From Bacillus wiedmannii (GTDB lineage Bacteria > Bacillota > Bacilli > Bacillales > Bacillaceae_G), in contig NZ_LOBC01000028.1 of assembly GCF_001583695.1 (NCBI RefSeq), forward strand, positions 124,001 through 188,000: a DNA stretch of 64,000 nt, written 5' to 3'. The notes under the pieces were generated by a model. That model was given only the letters and a program-made list of their open reading frames with translations, was not told where the DNA came from and made no database searches. This document shows positions 24,975 to 33,507 of the stretch, piece after piece. Each line of letters starts with the position of its first letter. Position 1 is the stretch's first letter. The translations under genes and the position numbers were made by a program.

Positions 24975-25271
24975 ATGAAGCATAACCTCAATCTATGGTC
25001 CTTTATATGCTCTTTGATTTGCGTTGGACTATTCCGTTTATATTTTGAAATTCCACTTGAATTATTCAAATTTTTCACGGATTCATTACACATTCACCCT
25101 TTATTTATAATACTAGTTTTAACAATAGGAACTTTTTTTGCTGGCATTATAGGATTTTCTAAGATGAATAATTGGATTGCGATGCTTAGGAGTGTAGCAA
25201 CAGTCTTACTAACATTGTTATTATCAGTGTTTTTAACACTAACTTTGATTGTGGGTTATGCATTAAGTTAA
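24975..25271 (+). CDS. 98-residue integral membrane protein
   Basis: Three hydrophobic segments (LWSFICSLICVGLFRLYF, PLFIILVLTIGTFFAGII, VATVLLTLLLSVFLTLTLIV) with short loops. ATG at 24975 after AGGAGAAAGCT. A hairpin-rich 195-bp unit that is repeated 564 bp later follows. No family recognised; it may be the duplicated partner of the 54-residue membrane ORF. Confidence 0.68.
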   Translation: MKHNLNLWSFICSLICVGLFRLYFEIPLELFKFFTDSLHIHPLFIILVLTIGTFFAGIIGFSKMNNWIAMLRSVATVLLTLLLSVFLTLTLIVGYALS

Positions 25272-25355
25272 ACGTAGTTTTTTATGAGTAAAACTCAATA
25301 TTCCGTCAATAATATAGATGACATTAGATTTTTCTCCTTGTTCCCCCTTGGAGAT

Positions 25356-25550
25356 GAGCAGTTAGTTTTTGCTAACTGCTCTTATATTTATAACAAAGAT
25401 AAGATTCTTTAGAATGTTTCTTCTTTATTTCTCAATATAAGGAGCCTTGGATTTTTATTAAAACTCCTGTAGTATATAAACAAAGAGTAAGGTAAGAGTT
25501 ACTCTTTGCCATTTTAGGAAAGGTTCTGTTGGAAACAACAGGACCTTTTT
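25356..25550 (+). repeat. Direct repeat, copy A, with three hairpins
   Basis: Contains AGCAGTTAG...CTAACTGCT, AAAGAGTAA...TTACTCTTT and AGGTTCTGTT...AACAGGACCT followed by TTTTT. About 135 bp at the 3' side is nearly identical to copy B at 25920-26116. Transcription terminators are probably among the hairpins. Confidence 0.85.
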
Positions 25551-25650
25551 CGTAAAGAGATGGTTTTGTTTAATTTCTCACCACTAACCACAAAAAATAT
25601 CTTATAATCGTTATATAATAAATTAAAATAATGGATTAGGAGTAGATCAA

Positions 25651-25815
25651 ATGCCAGTTACACTAGAACTTATTCTTTTCATTCTTCTAGCAATTAGCGC
25701 TATTGGCTATTTAGTAAAAGAATTTCAAAAAACTAGGAAAAGAACACTTGGAATTTCACTAGAATTCTTGGTTCTTTTCTGGTCAATATGGAGAATATCG
25801 ACTATCATAATCTGA
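25651..25815 (+). CDS. 54-residue membrane protein (sORF)
   Basis: MPVTLELILFILLAISAIGY then LVKEFQKTRKR, and a second hydrophobic stretch LEFLVLFWSIWRISTIII. ATG at 25651 with AGGAG 8 nt upstream. It lies between the two direct repeats, so homologous recombination between them would delete it. No family recognised. Confidence 0.6.
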   Translation: MPVTLELILFILLAISAIGYLVKEFQKTRKRTLGISLEFLVLFWSIWRISTIII

Positions 25816-25919
25816 TTTGTAAAACATGAATTCCTTCGAATAAAAATTAATATTATGTCCATAATGTTGATAGGCTGTATGCCAAAATCCATTTAGTTTT
25901 CTCTGTATCTCCTTGTATT

Positions 25920-26116
25920 GAGCAGTTAGTTTTTGCTAGCTGCTCTTTTATTTATGAAAAAAGATAAAATTTTTTATAATGTTTCTTCTTTATTTCTCAA
26001 TATAAGGAGCCTTGGATTTTCATTAAAACTCCTGTAGTATATAAACAAAGAGTAAGGTAAGAGTTACTCTTTGCCATTTTAGGAAAGGTTCTGTTGGAAA
26101 CAACAGGACCTTTTTT
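25920..26116 (+). repeat. Direct repeat, copy B
   Basis: Second copy of the three-hairpin unit; only a few differences from copy A over the last 135 bp, more in the first 60 bp. Offset 564-565 bp. Confidence 0.85.
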
Positions 26117-26224
26117 TGTGATTTAAAGGTACTAAGACAAAATGAAATATTTACCATGAAGGTAGTTGTTAAATATTTTACGCTTATACAGTATAATGGG
26201 ATAGTTATTGTGTATTGGCATTAA

Positions 26225-26258
26225 GAGGAGCGTCCTGATTAAGCGCTTCTCTTTTTTT
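26225..26258 (+). terminator. Terminator-like hairpin with T7 run
   Basis: GAGGAGCG pairs with CGCTTCTC (one G-U) around ten bases; TTTTTTT follows. Confidence 0.6.
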
Positions 26259-26355
26259 ATAAAATAGCTCCAAATTACTTGGACACATTTACCAGTTTAT
26301 TCAACACAAATATCATGTTAAAATCCCTTGTGAATACGACATAACTCAACTTGGT

Positions 26356-26392
26356 GAAGCTCTGTAATATTTCCTGTAGGGCTTCTTTTTTT
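26356..26392 (+). terminator. Terminator-like hairpin with T7 run
   Basis: GAAGCTC (26356-26362) pairs with GGGCTTC; TTTTTTT follows. Confidence 0.55.
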
Positions 26393-26569
26393 ACAAGCAG
26401 TTATTTCATTAAGCTGACTACCTTGTTGTGCAAAATAACGATTTTGTTCACTTTTTTGATACATTTATAAAACATTCATATGTTATCTTCAGTAAGTTCT
26501 ATTTCCTTTATAATATTGTGTGAAGTATACCAACGAACGAAGCCTAAAAAACTCTAATGAAGTGATGAA

Positions 26570-26615
26570 AAAAACCTAATTTCTCTACAAAACATTGAGA
26601 AATTAGGCTTTTTAA
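26570..26615. terminator. Bidirectional terminator after the VanY-like gene
   Basis: AAACCTAATTTCTC and GAGAAATTAGGCTTT pair around eleven bases, with A/T runs on both sides. Serves the minus-strand peptidase. Confidence 0.8.
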
Positions 26616-26670
26616 TAGAAAAAGTAGCAATCATAAACAATGAATACAGTTTAACTCTTCAATTCTATTT

Positions 26671-27417
26671 TCACAGATTCATATATTCTTCTAAAGTCAG
26701 TTTTTCCTTATATATATTTTCAGCAATATCTCCTACATAGCGAATATGCCAAGGTTCATATGCATAACCCGTAATACTTTCCTTCCCCTTAAGATAACGA
26801 ATGATAAACCCTGCACGATGCGCGTTTTCTTTCAGCCATTTTCCTTCCTTCGTATTCGCAAAGGATAGCTCTAGTTCATTGTTCGCACTTTTAGAAGAAA
26901 CATCCATCGTTAACCCTGTTTGATGTTCGCTATGCCCTGGCTTTGCAGAGAAGCGATCCGTATGCTCTTGCCCTTTCTTTTTAACATTATTGGCATACAG
27001 ACCTTTTTGATACTCATAGGAACGAAATCCTGAAACAGCATTCAACTGGATCCCATCTTGCTTAGCTAAAAGGAATAGTTTTTCTAATGCTTCCGCTGCT
27101 TCTTTACGAAGATGACTCTTTTCTACCGTTTCACTAAATGAGAACGGTACATTTGGTACAACTAAATCCTCTGGCATATAGTCTTCGGGTAAACCATATT
27201 CCTTATTTACTACAGCCTGTATACTAGCAAAGGAACTTGCTATCTTATTTGAGGTCCCATTTTGCTTACTATTTTTTTCTGTATTTATGGAGTTTTCACT
27301 AGTTTCATGGTTTGTCTTATATGGTTCTTTACCAATAGATATATTGGTGTAAATGATAAAGATACCTAACGTTACCACTATACAAGTTAAGGTTCCTACT
27401 AATTTAAGTCTCATCAT
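26671..27417 (-). CDS. D-alanyl-D-alanine carboxypeptidase, VanY/M15B family
   Basis: Zinc carboxypeptidase that removes the terminal D-Ala of peptidoglycan stem peptides, outside the membrane. The 248 residues include an N-terminal signal anchor (residues 5-25, LVGTLTCIVVTLGIFIIY), a polar linker and an M15B domain. That domain has SGFRSYEYQKGLYANNV, the zinc ligands in PGHSEHQTGLTMDVS (HxxxxxxD) and EPWHIRYVG (ExxH). The start at ATG 27417 is spaced 6 nt from GGAAGG. No VanS/VanR or VanHAX genes adjoin, so this is a general cell-wall enzyme and no sign of glycopeptide resistance. Confidence 0.9.
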   Translation of the reverse strand: MMRLKLVGTLTCIVVTLGIFIIYTNISIGKEPYKTNHETSENSINTEKNSKQNGTSNKIASSFASIQAVVNKEYGLPEDYMPEDLVVPNVPFSFSETVEKSHLRKEAAEALEKLFLLAKQDGIQLNAVSGFRSYEYQKGLYANNVKKKGQEHTDRFSAKPGHSEHQTGLTMDVSSKSANNELELSFANTKEGKWLKENAHRAGFIIRYLKGKESITGYAYEPWHIRYVGDIAENIYKEKLTLEEYMNL

Positions 27418-27658
27418 TCATTTCCTTCCTGCAACTCCTACTGTTACTCATTCATCATACTTCAACCATATCAAATCCATATTAATTCCCTGTGAACTTT
27501 TCTTCATAACGTATTCCTTAATAGATTGATAGTATATCTTCCCTTTCTTTTGGCACCCTTAAAATATCAGCTCTATGCATACATGTAGAAGAACAATCTA
27601 AAAATTTGTACAATAAGATAAGAAGTGTAGCATTCTATTATAGAAAGGTCTTGGTATA

Positions 27659-27913
27659 ATGCTAGGTATTGATGTCAAAAAAACAAAAGAAGAGTTAATT
27701 ATTTCATGGCAATTTGCGGAGGTCACGATTCCATTACGTGATATGATTGAGGTTACCGAAGATGCTACCTATGCGGGTGTTGAAGAACCAAGTGCAATCC
27801 GTATCGGAACAGCATATGGGACAACTGATCGTATATTAATTAGAACTGTAAAACAAAATTATGTATTATTTACTACAAACAAAGTGTCAATTTTAAAAGC
27901 TATTCTTGCTTAA
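27659..27913 (+). CDS. SunI/YnzG-family small protein
   Basis: An 84-residue soluble protein starting [19 protein letters not shown], containing [20 protein letters not shown], and ending [10 protein letters not shown]. It resembles the SunI/YnzG family, which includes the sublancin immunity protein SunI, a small PH-like domain; most chromosomal members have no known bacteriocin partner and none is seen here. AAAGG lies ten bases before the ATG, which itself overlaps a TATAAT, so the true start is not certain. Closed by a strong hairpin at 27951. Confidence 0.7.
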   Translation: MLGIDVKKTKEELIISWQFAEVTIPLRDMIEVTEDATYAGVEEPSAIRIGTAYGTTDRILIRTVKQNYVLFTTNKVSILKAILA

Positions 27914-27950
27914 ATATGGTCATATAAATAGACTCAAACAAAGTTCGAAT

Positions 27951-27996
27951 AAAGCAAAAGAGAGAAGTCATAGAATAGACTCCTCTTTTTTGCTTT
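27951..27996. terminator. Bidirectional terminator after the SunI-like gene
   Basis: AAAGCAAAAGAG-AG-AAGTC pairs with GACTCCTCTTTTTTGCTTT with a small bulge. Confidence 0.75.
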
Positions 27997-28090
27997 ATTT
28001 GAAATAAATTTTATAATCCATACTCACTTCAGTATAGATTTGACAACATAAGTACGTCTTACTGTTTCGATTCTAATATTACTAATCTGA

Positions 28091-28723
28091 TTAAGACCAA
28101 ATCCACACATCATCATTATTTTGAGTGCTATTGTTTATCTCATGCACTTTTTCGATATGATCAACTGTGTTGTAATTAATAGAAATGCCGCCCCAACCTA
28201 CATACTTCATATCAATTTTCACTTTCTCACCTGTTTTAAATACTTGTCCCTTTGTTAAGAACACGTCAATAACATCTTTCTCCCCATTTTGTGATGGATA
28301 CTCAACTACGACATATGTAGTCGCACTGTCTTCCATCGTACCTACTTCTGATACTTCACCAATCACATAATCAGGTGAGCCATTTTCTTTTAAATGCATA
28401 CCTAATTTGTTTGTCGTATTCTCAACTTCTGTTGCAACCATATATTCCGTGAAGTTACGCATCATAGATCCAGTTGCTTTTACTTCGTCTCCTACTTTCA
28501 CATTTGAAAGATTTTCTATATACACACTAACTGGTTCTTCATATTGTTTAGATTTCACAACAATCACACCATGGTCCACTTCTACTGCGCGTCCTTCTAA
28601 CGTCGAGAAATTCGTTTCAATAGAAGCTGCACTCGCTTTTGTTGCTTCTAATCCTGGTAGATTTGTTCCTGATAATGCTGCGAATCCTAAAGCACCTGCT
28701 AAAATTAATTTTTTCATACCCAT
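28091..28723 (-). CDS. Exported protein of unknown function
   Basis: A 210-residue secreted protein. The signal peptide MGMKKLILAGALGFAALSG is followed by a small-residue cleavage region near KASAAS, so the mature part starts at about residue 34. The remainder is beta-rich, with two similar OB-like halves (VDHGVIVVKSKQYEEPVSVY and EVGTMEDSATTYVVVEYPSQ). From memory such DUF3221-like domains occur in bacilli, but I do not assert membership. ATG at 28723 lies ten nt after GGAG. Upstream, 28761-28796 holds two small hairpins, one the perfect palindrome GTAACTA-TTA-TAGTTAC. Confidence 0.68.
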   Translation of the reverse strand: MGMKKLILAGALGFAALSGTNLPGLEATKASAASIETNFSTLEGRAVEVDHGVIVVKSKQYEEPVSVYIENLSNVKVGDEVKATGSMMRNFTEYMVATEVENTTNKLGMHLKENGSPDYVIGEVSEVGTMEDSATTYVVVEYPSQNGEKDVIDVFLTKGQVFKTGEKVKIDMKYVGWGGISINYNTVDHIEKVHEINNSTQNNDDVWIWS

Positions 28724-28760
28724 TCTATAACATCTCCATTCATGATAATTGTATTTGTTT

Positions 28761-28796
28761 GATTGGTATCGGCCAATCCGTAACTATTATAGTTAC
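28761..28796. repeat. Two adjacent palindromes upstream of the exported-protein gene
   Basis: GATTGG...CCAATC (28761-28778) and GTAACTA-TTA-TAGTTAC (28780-28796). Position about 40-75 bp before the start suits operators. The rest of 28797-29066 shows nothing recognisable. Confidence 0.5.
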
Positions 28797-29066
28797 AGGT
28801 CAGCCGGCATTGCAACCATTTTATTGATGCAATCTTACATACTACATTTTTGCAATATATCTATGTAATTTTCTTATGCCTGCTTCTAACTAACAAAAAA
28901 TAACTTGATAAGGTAATTAAAAGACCTTCTATTTACAATGTAATCCTCGTTAGAACACAATAATGCAAACAAAAATATGTCCCCCAGATTTGTCCTCAGG
29001 TTTTGTTGAGTTTAAATTAAAACCTACTTCTCCCTGATAATTGTTTTTTTGAAGTAATGCAATATC

Positions 29067-29126
29067 GCCACTTTTTTCAAAACCTCGCGTCTTTTTTCAA
29101 AACATCGTGACTTTATTTCAAACCCA
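29067..29126. repeat. Three 20-bp imperfect tandem repeats
   Basis: Units at 29067, 29087 and 29107, each of the form GxxxCTTTTTTCAAAACxTC, two of them matching at most positions. They lie downstream of the adhesin terminator, in a gene-free stretch. Regularly spaced binding sites or polymerase slippage are both possible. Confidence 0.75.
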
Positions 29127-29159
29127 CAAATACTGTAAATAGGACTAAATTATTAACAT

Positions 29160-29204
29160 AAAAATAAGCACATCTTGTAAAAAAAACAGATGTGCTTATT
29201 TTTT
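29160..29204. terminator. Terminator after the adhesin gene
   Basis: AAAATAAGCACATCT (29161-29175) and AGATGTGCTTATTTT (29188-29202) pair perfectly over 15 bp. Confidence 0.85.
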
Positions 29205-29209
29205 AATTT

Positions 29210-32200
29210 TTATGCATTTTTACGTTTTAGGAAAATCACTCCACCAACAATTAACAATAATGCACCTGCAGCCATAGAGATCCAACTTGTAAGGTCAGCG
29301 CCTGTTTGCGGTAACCATCCAATTTTAGATTGAATTTCTTTCTTAGGTTGTGGTTGCTCTTTAGGTTGCTCTGATGTTGGAGTATTTTTATCTGGATTCG
29401 GCTGTTCTGGTTTAGGTTGTTCCGGTTTTACTTCTTTAAATTTCACTGTTTGGCCCTTATCTTCCATGTCCACGTGAATAGCTACCAAAACATTATCTTG
29501 GTACAATTCTTCAAATACTACCACTTCCTTACCTTGTAATGCAGAAGCATTGAATGTGAAATCGAGTGTGATAAAACCATTTTTTTCTTTTGCAGTAAAC
29601 TTAGATTCTGCTGTTACTTCTTTACCATCAACTAATAATGGTTTGTTTGTTGCTTTATCCATTAGTTTACCTTTTACAACGTACTCTTTACCCACGATTA
29701 AGTCTTTGTATTCCACTTTATCTTGGATTGTTACAGATTTAGAAGCATCTAACTCTTTAGAACCATCAGCTTTGTTTGTAGCTGTTGTTTTAATAGAAGG
29801 CTCTACAAATCGAACTGTTTGACCTACATCGTTAATATCAGCGTGAGTTGCAATTACTTGACCTTCATACAATAAGTCTTCAAACACAACTACTTCTCTT
29901 CCTTGCTGTTCAGCACCAACGAAAGTAAAGTCTAATGTTACAAAACCATTCTTTTCTTTTGCAATGAACTTAGTCTCTGCTGTTATTTCTTTACCATCAA
30001 TTAATAATGGTTTGTTAATAGCTTTGTTCATTAATTTACCTTTTACAGTGTACTCTTTACCAACAACTAAGTTAGTATACTCTACTTTATCTTGAATAGT
30101 GATAGAATCCTTTGAATGAATCTCTTTTCCACCATCAGCTTTGTTTGTAGCTGTTGTTTTTACTGATGGCTTAATGAACTTAACTGTTTGACCTTTATCA
30201 TTGATATCAGCATGTGTAGTAACAACTTTTCCGTCTTTCAGTAACTCTTCGAATACTACTATTTCTTTTTCTTCTAAACCAGTTGCATCAAATGTGAAGC
30301 CTAATGTAATAGAACCATTTGCTTCTTTTGGTGTAAACTTAGTTTCAGCTGTTACTTCTTTACCATTTACCACTAATGGGTTATTAGTTTCTTTATCCAT
30401 TAATTTACCTTTTAAAGTGTACTCTTTACCTACTTGTAGGTCTTTGTATTCCACTTTATCTTGGATTGTTACAGACTTAGAAGTGTGCATTTCTTTTGTA
30501 CCATCGGCTTTATCAGTAGCTGTTGTTTTTACTGATGGAATCTTTTCATCTTTGACAATATGTTTAATGATTTGACCATTCTCTGTGATCTCAAAAGAGA
30601 ATATTTCTTCATTCAATACATAACCTTTTGGTGCTACAGTTTCTTTATATGTGTATTTTCCAAATGGTAACTTTTCAAACTTCGCGATACCTTTATCGTC
30701 TGTTTTCCCTTTAACTACTTCTTTTCCTGCTTCATTATAAATAGTAAACTCTGCATTCGGAAGCTTATTGTTTCCATCCGTTACATCAACTTTTGTAATT
30801 TCTAGATCACCTTTGATAAGATGATTAACTGCTAATAGCTCAATAATTTTTCCATGTTCCTTTATTTCGAACACAATTGGTTCTGTAATAAGAACGTAAC
30901 CATTTGGAGAAGCCTTTTCTACAAATGAATATTTACCATACGCTAAATCTTTGACGTTAACTTCACCATTTTTATCTGTCTTATATTCCCCAATTACTTT
31001 CCCGCTTGCATCTTTTAACTCGAATACTGCACCTTCTAATTTTTTACTGATATCTTCATTATCTACTTTTAGTAATTTCACACTACCTTTCACTTCTGTA
31101 TTTTCCACTGTAAAAGTAAGTGTTTTATTGTGCTCTTTAATTTCAAAAGGATACTTTGTTTTATTTCCAATATATCCATTAGGTGTTTTTGTCTCTAAGA
31201 AATAATATTTACCATACGTAAGACCATCAACATTTGCAATTCCATTTTCTTTTGTTACTACTTTTTTCACTTCTTTTCCATCTTCAGTAAAGACCGTGAA
31301 TTCAACATTAGGTAACATTTTACCTGAATCACTAAGTTTTTTTATTTCGATGTTACCTTTTACTTTGTTGTTTACTACTTGAACAGCTCCTATTTCCCCT
31401 GTCTTAACTTCAATAGTTTGTGGTTTATCACCTGAAACATAACCTGTTGGTGCTTTAATTTCTTTTACTGTGTAGGTACCAATTGGTAGGCTATTTAATT
31501 CTGCAGTACCATCAGCACCCGTCGTGATTTTTCCAACTGATTCATTATTTGCATTAAAGACTTCAAATACTGCACCAGCTAATACTTCTCCATTTTCCCC
31601 AACCTTTTTAATTTTTAAAGAACCAGCAGCTTCCCAATTTACTGCAAGGTCACTACTAAGCTTTTCCTCATTTCTTTCTAGTAGCACTGTAGCATTCTGA
31701 ACAGTATCAGTACCGCGATAAGCAATTGCTTGAACTTTAGTTAAATTTGCAGCAACACTTAGATTAAATTCACCTGTTTTTGTATCTTTAGGAATTTGGA
31801 TACGGAATTTTTCCCCAAGTGAAAGCTGATCTTTCACTTCTCCATTTTCACTAACAATTTTAACTCCATTAGGTGCATTTTTCGCTACTACTTTATAAGA
31901 ACCACTCTTAGCATTTGTTTGTACTGTGTATAGGTTTGTTTCAAAAAACTCCCCCTTTAATTCTGCCTTTTGCTTTTCAGCAGGAATCACATTCATAAAA
32001 ATATCTTGAGTATCTTCACTTGTATTTGCAGCATTAATAATTGTCTTAGCCGCTTTTTCAACATTTTTATTTTCATGCTTTAATTCATTTACATCAAGTT
32101 GACCTAATGCATTCCAAACCGCAAGCTGAGTTGCATAATGTGCTTCATTCTTATTAGCTACTCCCAGTTGTTCTATACTTTTTTGTGGGAAACCATTTAA

Positions 32201-32479
32201 TAAAACCCTATATACTACATTATCTGTTTTCCCCATTTCAGGAAGATCTTCACCATTTGGTGATTTTAAGCCAAGAGTTAAACAATAAGCAATTTGACCG
32301 CTTGAATTTTTAATAATTTCAGTTCGGATATCCTTTCCTAAACTGTTGCTATAACTCCAGTTCATTGAATACTTTTCATGCGTCATAACCTCCGCATTTG
32401 CCTTCGGTAGAAACACATTAAAGAATAATGCTAGTACTGATAATAATGCAAAAACTCTTTTAACAACTCTTCTCCCCAA
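29210..32479 (-). CDS. LPXTG surface adhesin: thioester domain, SpaA repeats, VaFE repeats
   Basis: A 1089-residue wall-anchored protein. Order: signal peptide (1-29, ending PKANA); a thioester-type domain with the paired motifs YCLTLG (Cys66) and TQLAVW (Gln118), which in class I thioester domains form a Cys-Gln bond that can attach to host proteins; a linker; four SpaA/CnaB-type domains (about 287-660, each with GAVFEV and GKYxFxE-like strands); three VaFE domains (about 663-1015) whose TTAT...DKGQTVKF Thr/Gln pairs probably make ester cross-links; a proline-rich spacer; LPQTG (1056-1060), hydrophobic helix and KRKNA tail. Start is TTG with GGGAGG 8 nt upstream. Sortase A would anchor it. 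No pilin sortase lies nearby. Confidence 0.92.
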   Translation of the reverse strand: MGRRVVKRVFALLSVLALFFNVFLPKANAEVMTHEKYSMNWSYSNSLGKDIRTEIIKNSSGQIAYCLTLGLKSPNGEDLPEMGKTDNVVYRVLLNGFPQKSIEQLGVANKNEAHYATQLAVWNALGQLDVNELKHENKNVEKAAKTIINAANTSEDTQDIFMNVIPAEKQKAELKGEFFETNLYTVQTNAKSGSYKVVAKNAPNGVKIVSENGEVKDQLSLGEKFRIQIPKDTKTGEFNLSVAANLTKVQAIAYRGTDTVQNATVLLERNEEKLSSDLAVNWEAAGSLKIKKVGENGEVLAGAVFEVFNANNESVGKITTGADGTAELNSLPIGTYTVKEIKAPTGYVSGDKPQTIEVKTGEIGAVQVVNNKVKGNIEIKKLSDSGKMLPNVEFTVFTEDGKEVKKVVTKENGIANVDGLTYGKYYFLETKTPNGYIGNKTKYPFEIKEHNKTLTFTVENTEVKGSVKLLKVDNEDISKKLEGAVFELKDASGKVIGEYKTDKNGEVNVKDLAYGKYSFVEKASPNGYVLITEPIVFEIKEHGKIIELLAVNHLIKGDLEITKVDVTDGNNKLPNAEFTIYNEAGKEVVKGKTDDKGIAKFEKLPFGKYTYKETVAPKGYVLNEEIFSFEITENGQIIKHIVKDEKIPSVKTTATDKADGTKEMHTSKSVTIQDKVEYKDLQVGKEYTLKGKLMDKETNNPLVVNGKEVTAETKFTPKEANGSITLGFTFDATGLEEKEIVVFEELLKDGKVVTTHADINDKGQTVKFIKPSVKTTATNKADGGKEIHSKDSITIQDKVEYTNLVVGKEYTVKGKLMNKAINKPLLIDGKEITAETKFIAKEKNGFVTLDFTFVGAEQQGREVVVFEDLLYEGQVIATHADINDVGQTVRFVEPSIKTTATNKADGSKELDASKSVTIQDKVEYKDLIVGKEYVVKGKLMDKATNKPLLVDGKEVTAESKFTAKEKNGFITLDFTFNASALQGKEVVVFEELYQDNVLVAIHVDMEDKGQTVKFKEVKPEQPKPEQPNPDKNTPTSEQPKEQPQPKKEIQSKIGWLPQTGADLTSWISMAAGALLLIVGGVIFLKRKNA

Positions 32480-33129
32480 TTTTAAAACCTCCCTAGATAA
32501 AATGAATCTGATGTATTATTCAAATATTTAAAATAATCACAACGAAGATATTTCATATTATAAGACATAAAGTTACAAATATTATATTATTTTTACAAAT
32601 TATTTATTTTCTCAACATCCACTATAAATTATAATGTTTAAATATTTAATTTCACAAAAGTAACAATATTAGGATACCTTAACAAAATAAGAAACTTGGT
32701 AAAATACTAGAATAACGGTAGTTGGAGTACGGAAACGATTCTTGGCATGAAGGACCACTACAAAGATATTTTAATATGTAAACAGATATTTTCAGATTGA
32801 ATATATGTATTAATAATGAAATTTTATTGCATTTACACCTGCAATGTTTATATAAAAGATAGTAAATTATGTTTTTATAGGATTTTTTCTATTAGTTTAC
32901 TGGAAATTTGCATTATTATGTGACAATAAATATCATTGTATTTAATATAAAATGATATAAAAAAAGGGTACGTAAATAATTATCAGAACTTTCTATTAAT
33001 TAATTATACTAAAATTAGTATTAAGAATATTAGCAAAAAAAGTAACAACGTTATTACTAAATTCGAATATTGGTCTAAGTACCCTAGCATCTCAATGGTA
33101 ACCTCTTGAATACTTTTACGTTTTTAAAT

Positions 33130-33177
33130 AAATTACAAAGAAAAAAATAATAATTTTTATTTTTTTCTTTGTAATTT
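33130..33177. repeat. Perfect 20-bp inverted repeat
   Basis: Arms 33130-33149 and 33158-33177 pair without mismatch across an 8-nt loop. The arm AAATTACAAAGAAAAAAATA reads as a palindrome on both strands. Purpose unknown: no gene ends within 300 bp on either side. Confidence 0.75.
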
Positions 33178-33194
33178 AATAAGTTACATGTTAA

Positions 33195-33227
33195 TATGGC
33201 GAAGGTTATAAAATGGATTTCGCCATA
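33195..33227. repeat. 9-bp dyad
   Basis: TATGGCGAA (33195-33203) and TTCGCCATA (33219-33227) around 15 bases. Confidence 0.5.
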
Positions 33228-33390
33228 CACAATGTTTTTTCGGAATATTCACTCCAGAGAAACGTAACTATTTCTGTAATTTGCTTTATCTTTTACCTAT
33301 ACAAGGGCTACTTTCAATTTTTTTGTTTATAAGTAAAAGTAACTTTTTATTTCTATCTTCCTCATCGATTTTAATATAAATGGTAAAAAA

Positions 33391-33425
33391 GCACTTTTTC
33401 AAGTGCCCTTCCTTTTCTTTTTTAA
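33391..33425 (-). terminator. Terminator-like hairpin without an upstream gene
   Basis: GCACTT-TTTC-AAGTGC at 33397-33412; the minus strand runs into TTTTTTACC. No minus-strand gene feeds it. Confidence 0.45.
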
Positions 33426-33507
33426 AGATAGAAAATCTAATAAAATCAAACACCTAGATTAAACACATACATAATCCTACTTACAAACTCTCAGAGAGGT
33501 ATAAACT

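Larger units (their letters stand above)
26117..26570 (+). other. Gene-free stretch with two promoter-terminator-like modules
   Basis: Two hairpins with T-runs: GAGGAGCG...CGCTTCTC-TTTTTTT (26225-26258) and GAAGCTC...GGGCTTC-TTTTTTT (26356-26392). Each has a TATAAT-like or AAAAT-rich element 30-60 bp upstream. They could make short RNAs. No ORF with a ribosome binding site was found. Confidence 0.4.
32480..33507. other. 1 kb gene-free stretch between adhesin and kinase
   Basis: The divergent promoter region of the adhesin and the histidine kinase. It holds a perfect 20-bp stem-loop (33130-33177), a 9-bp dyad TATGGCGAA...TTCGCCATA (33195-33227) and a terminator-like hairpin near 33397. Near 32710-32800 one plus-strand frame reads NGSWSTETILGMKDHYKDIL before a stop, possibly a gene remnant. 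I see no intact gene. Confidence 0.45.

Noticed and set aside
26671-27417. Vancomycin-resistance locus
   Set aside because: Only a VanY-like peptidase is present; no VanH, VanA/B ligase, VanX or VanRS genes adjoin.
27659-27913. Sublancin-type bacteriocin locus
   Set aside because: Only a SunI-like protein is found; no lantibiotic or glycocin precursor, transporter or glycosyltransferase is adjacent.
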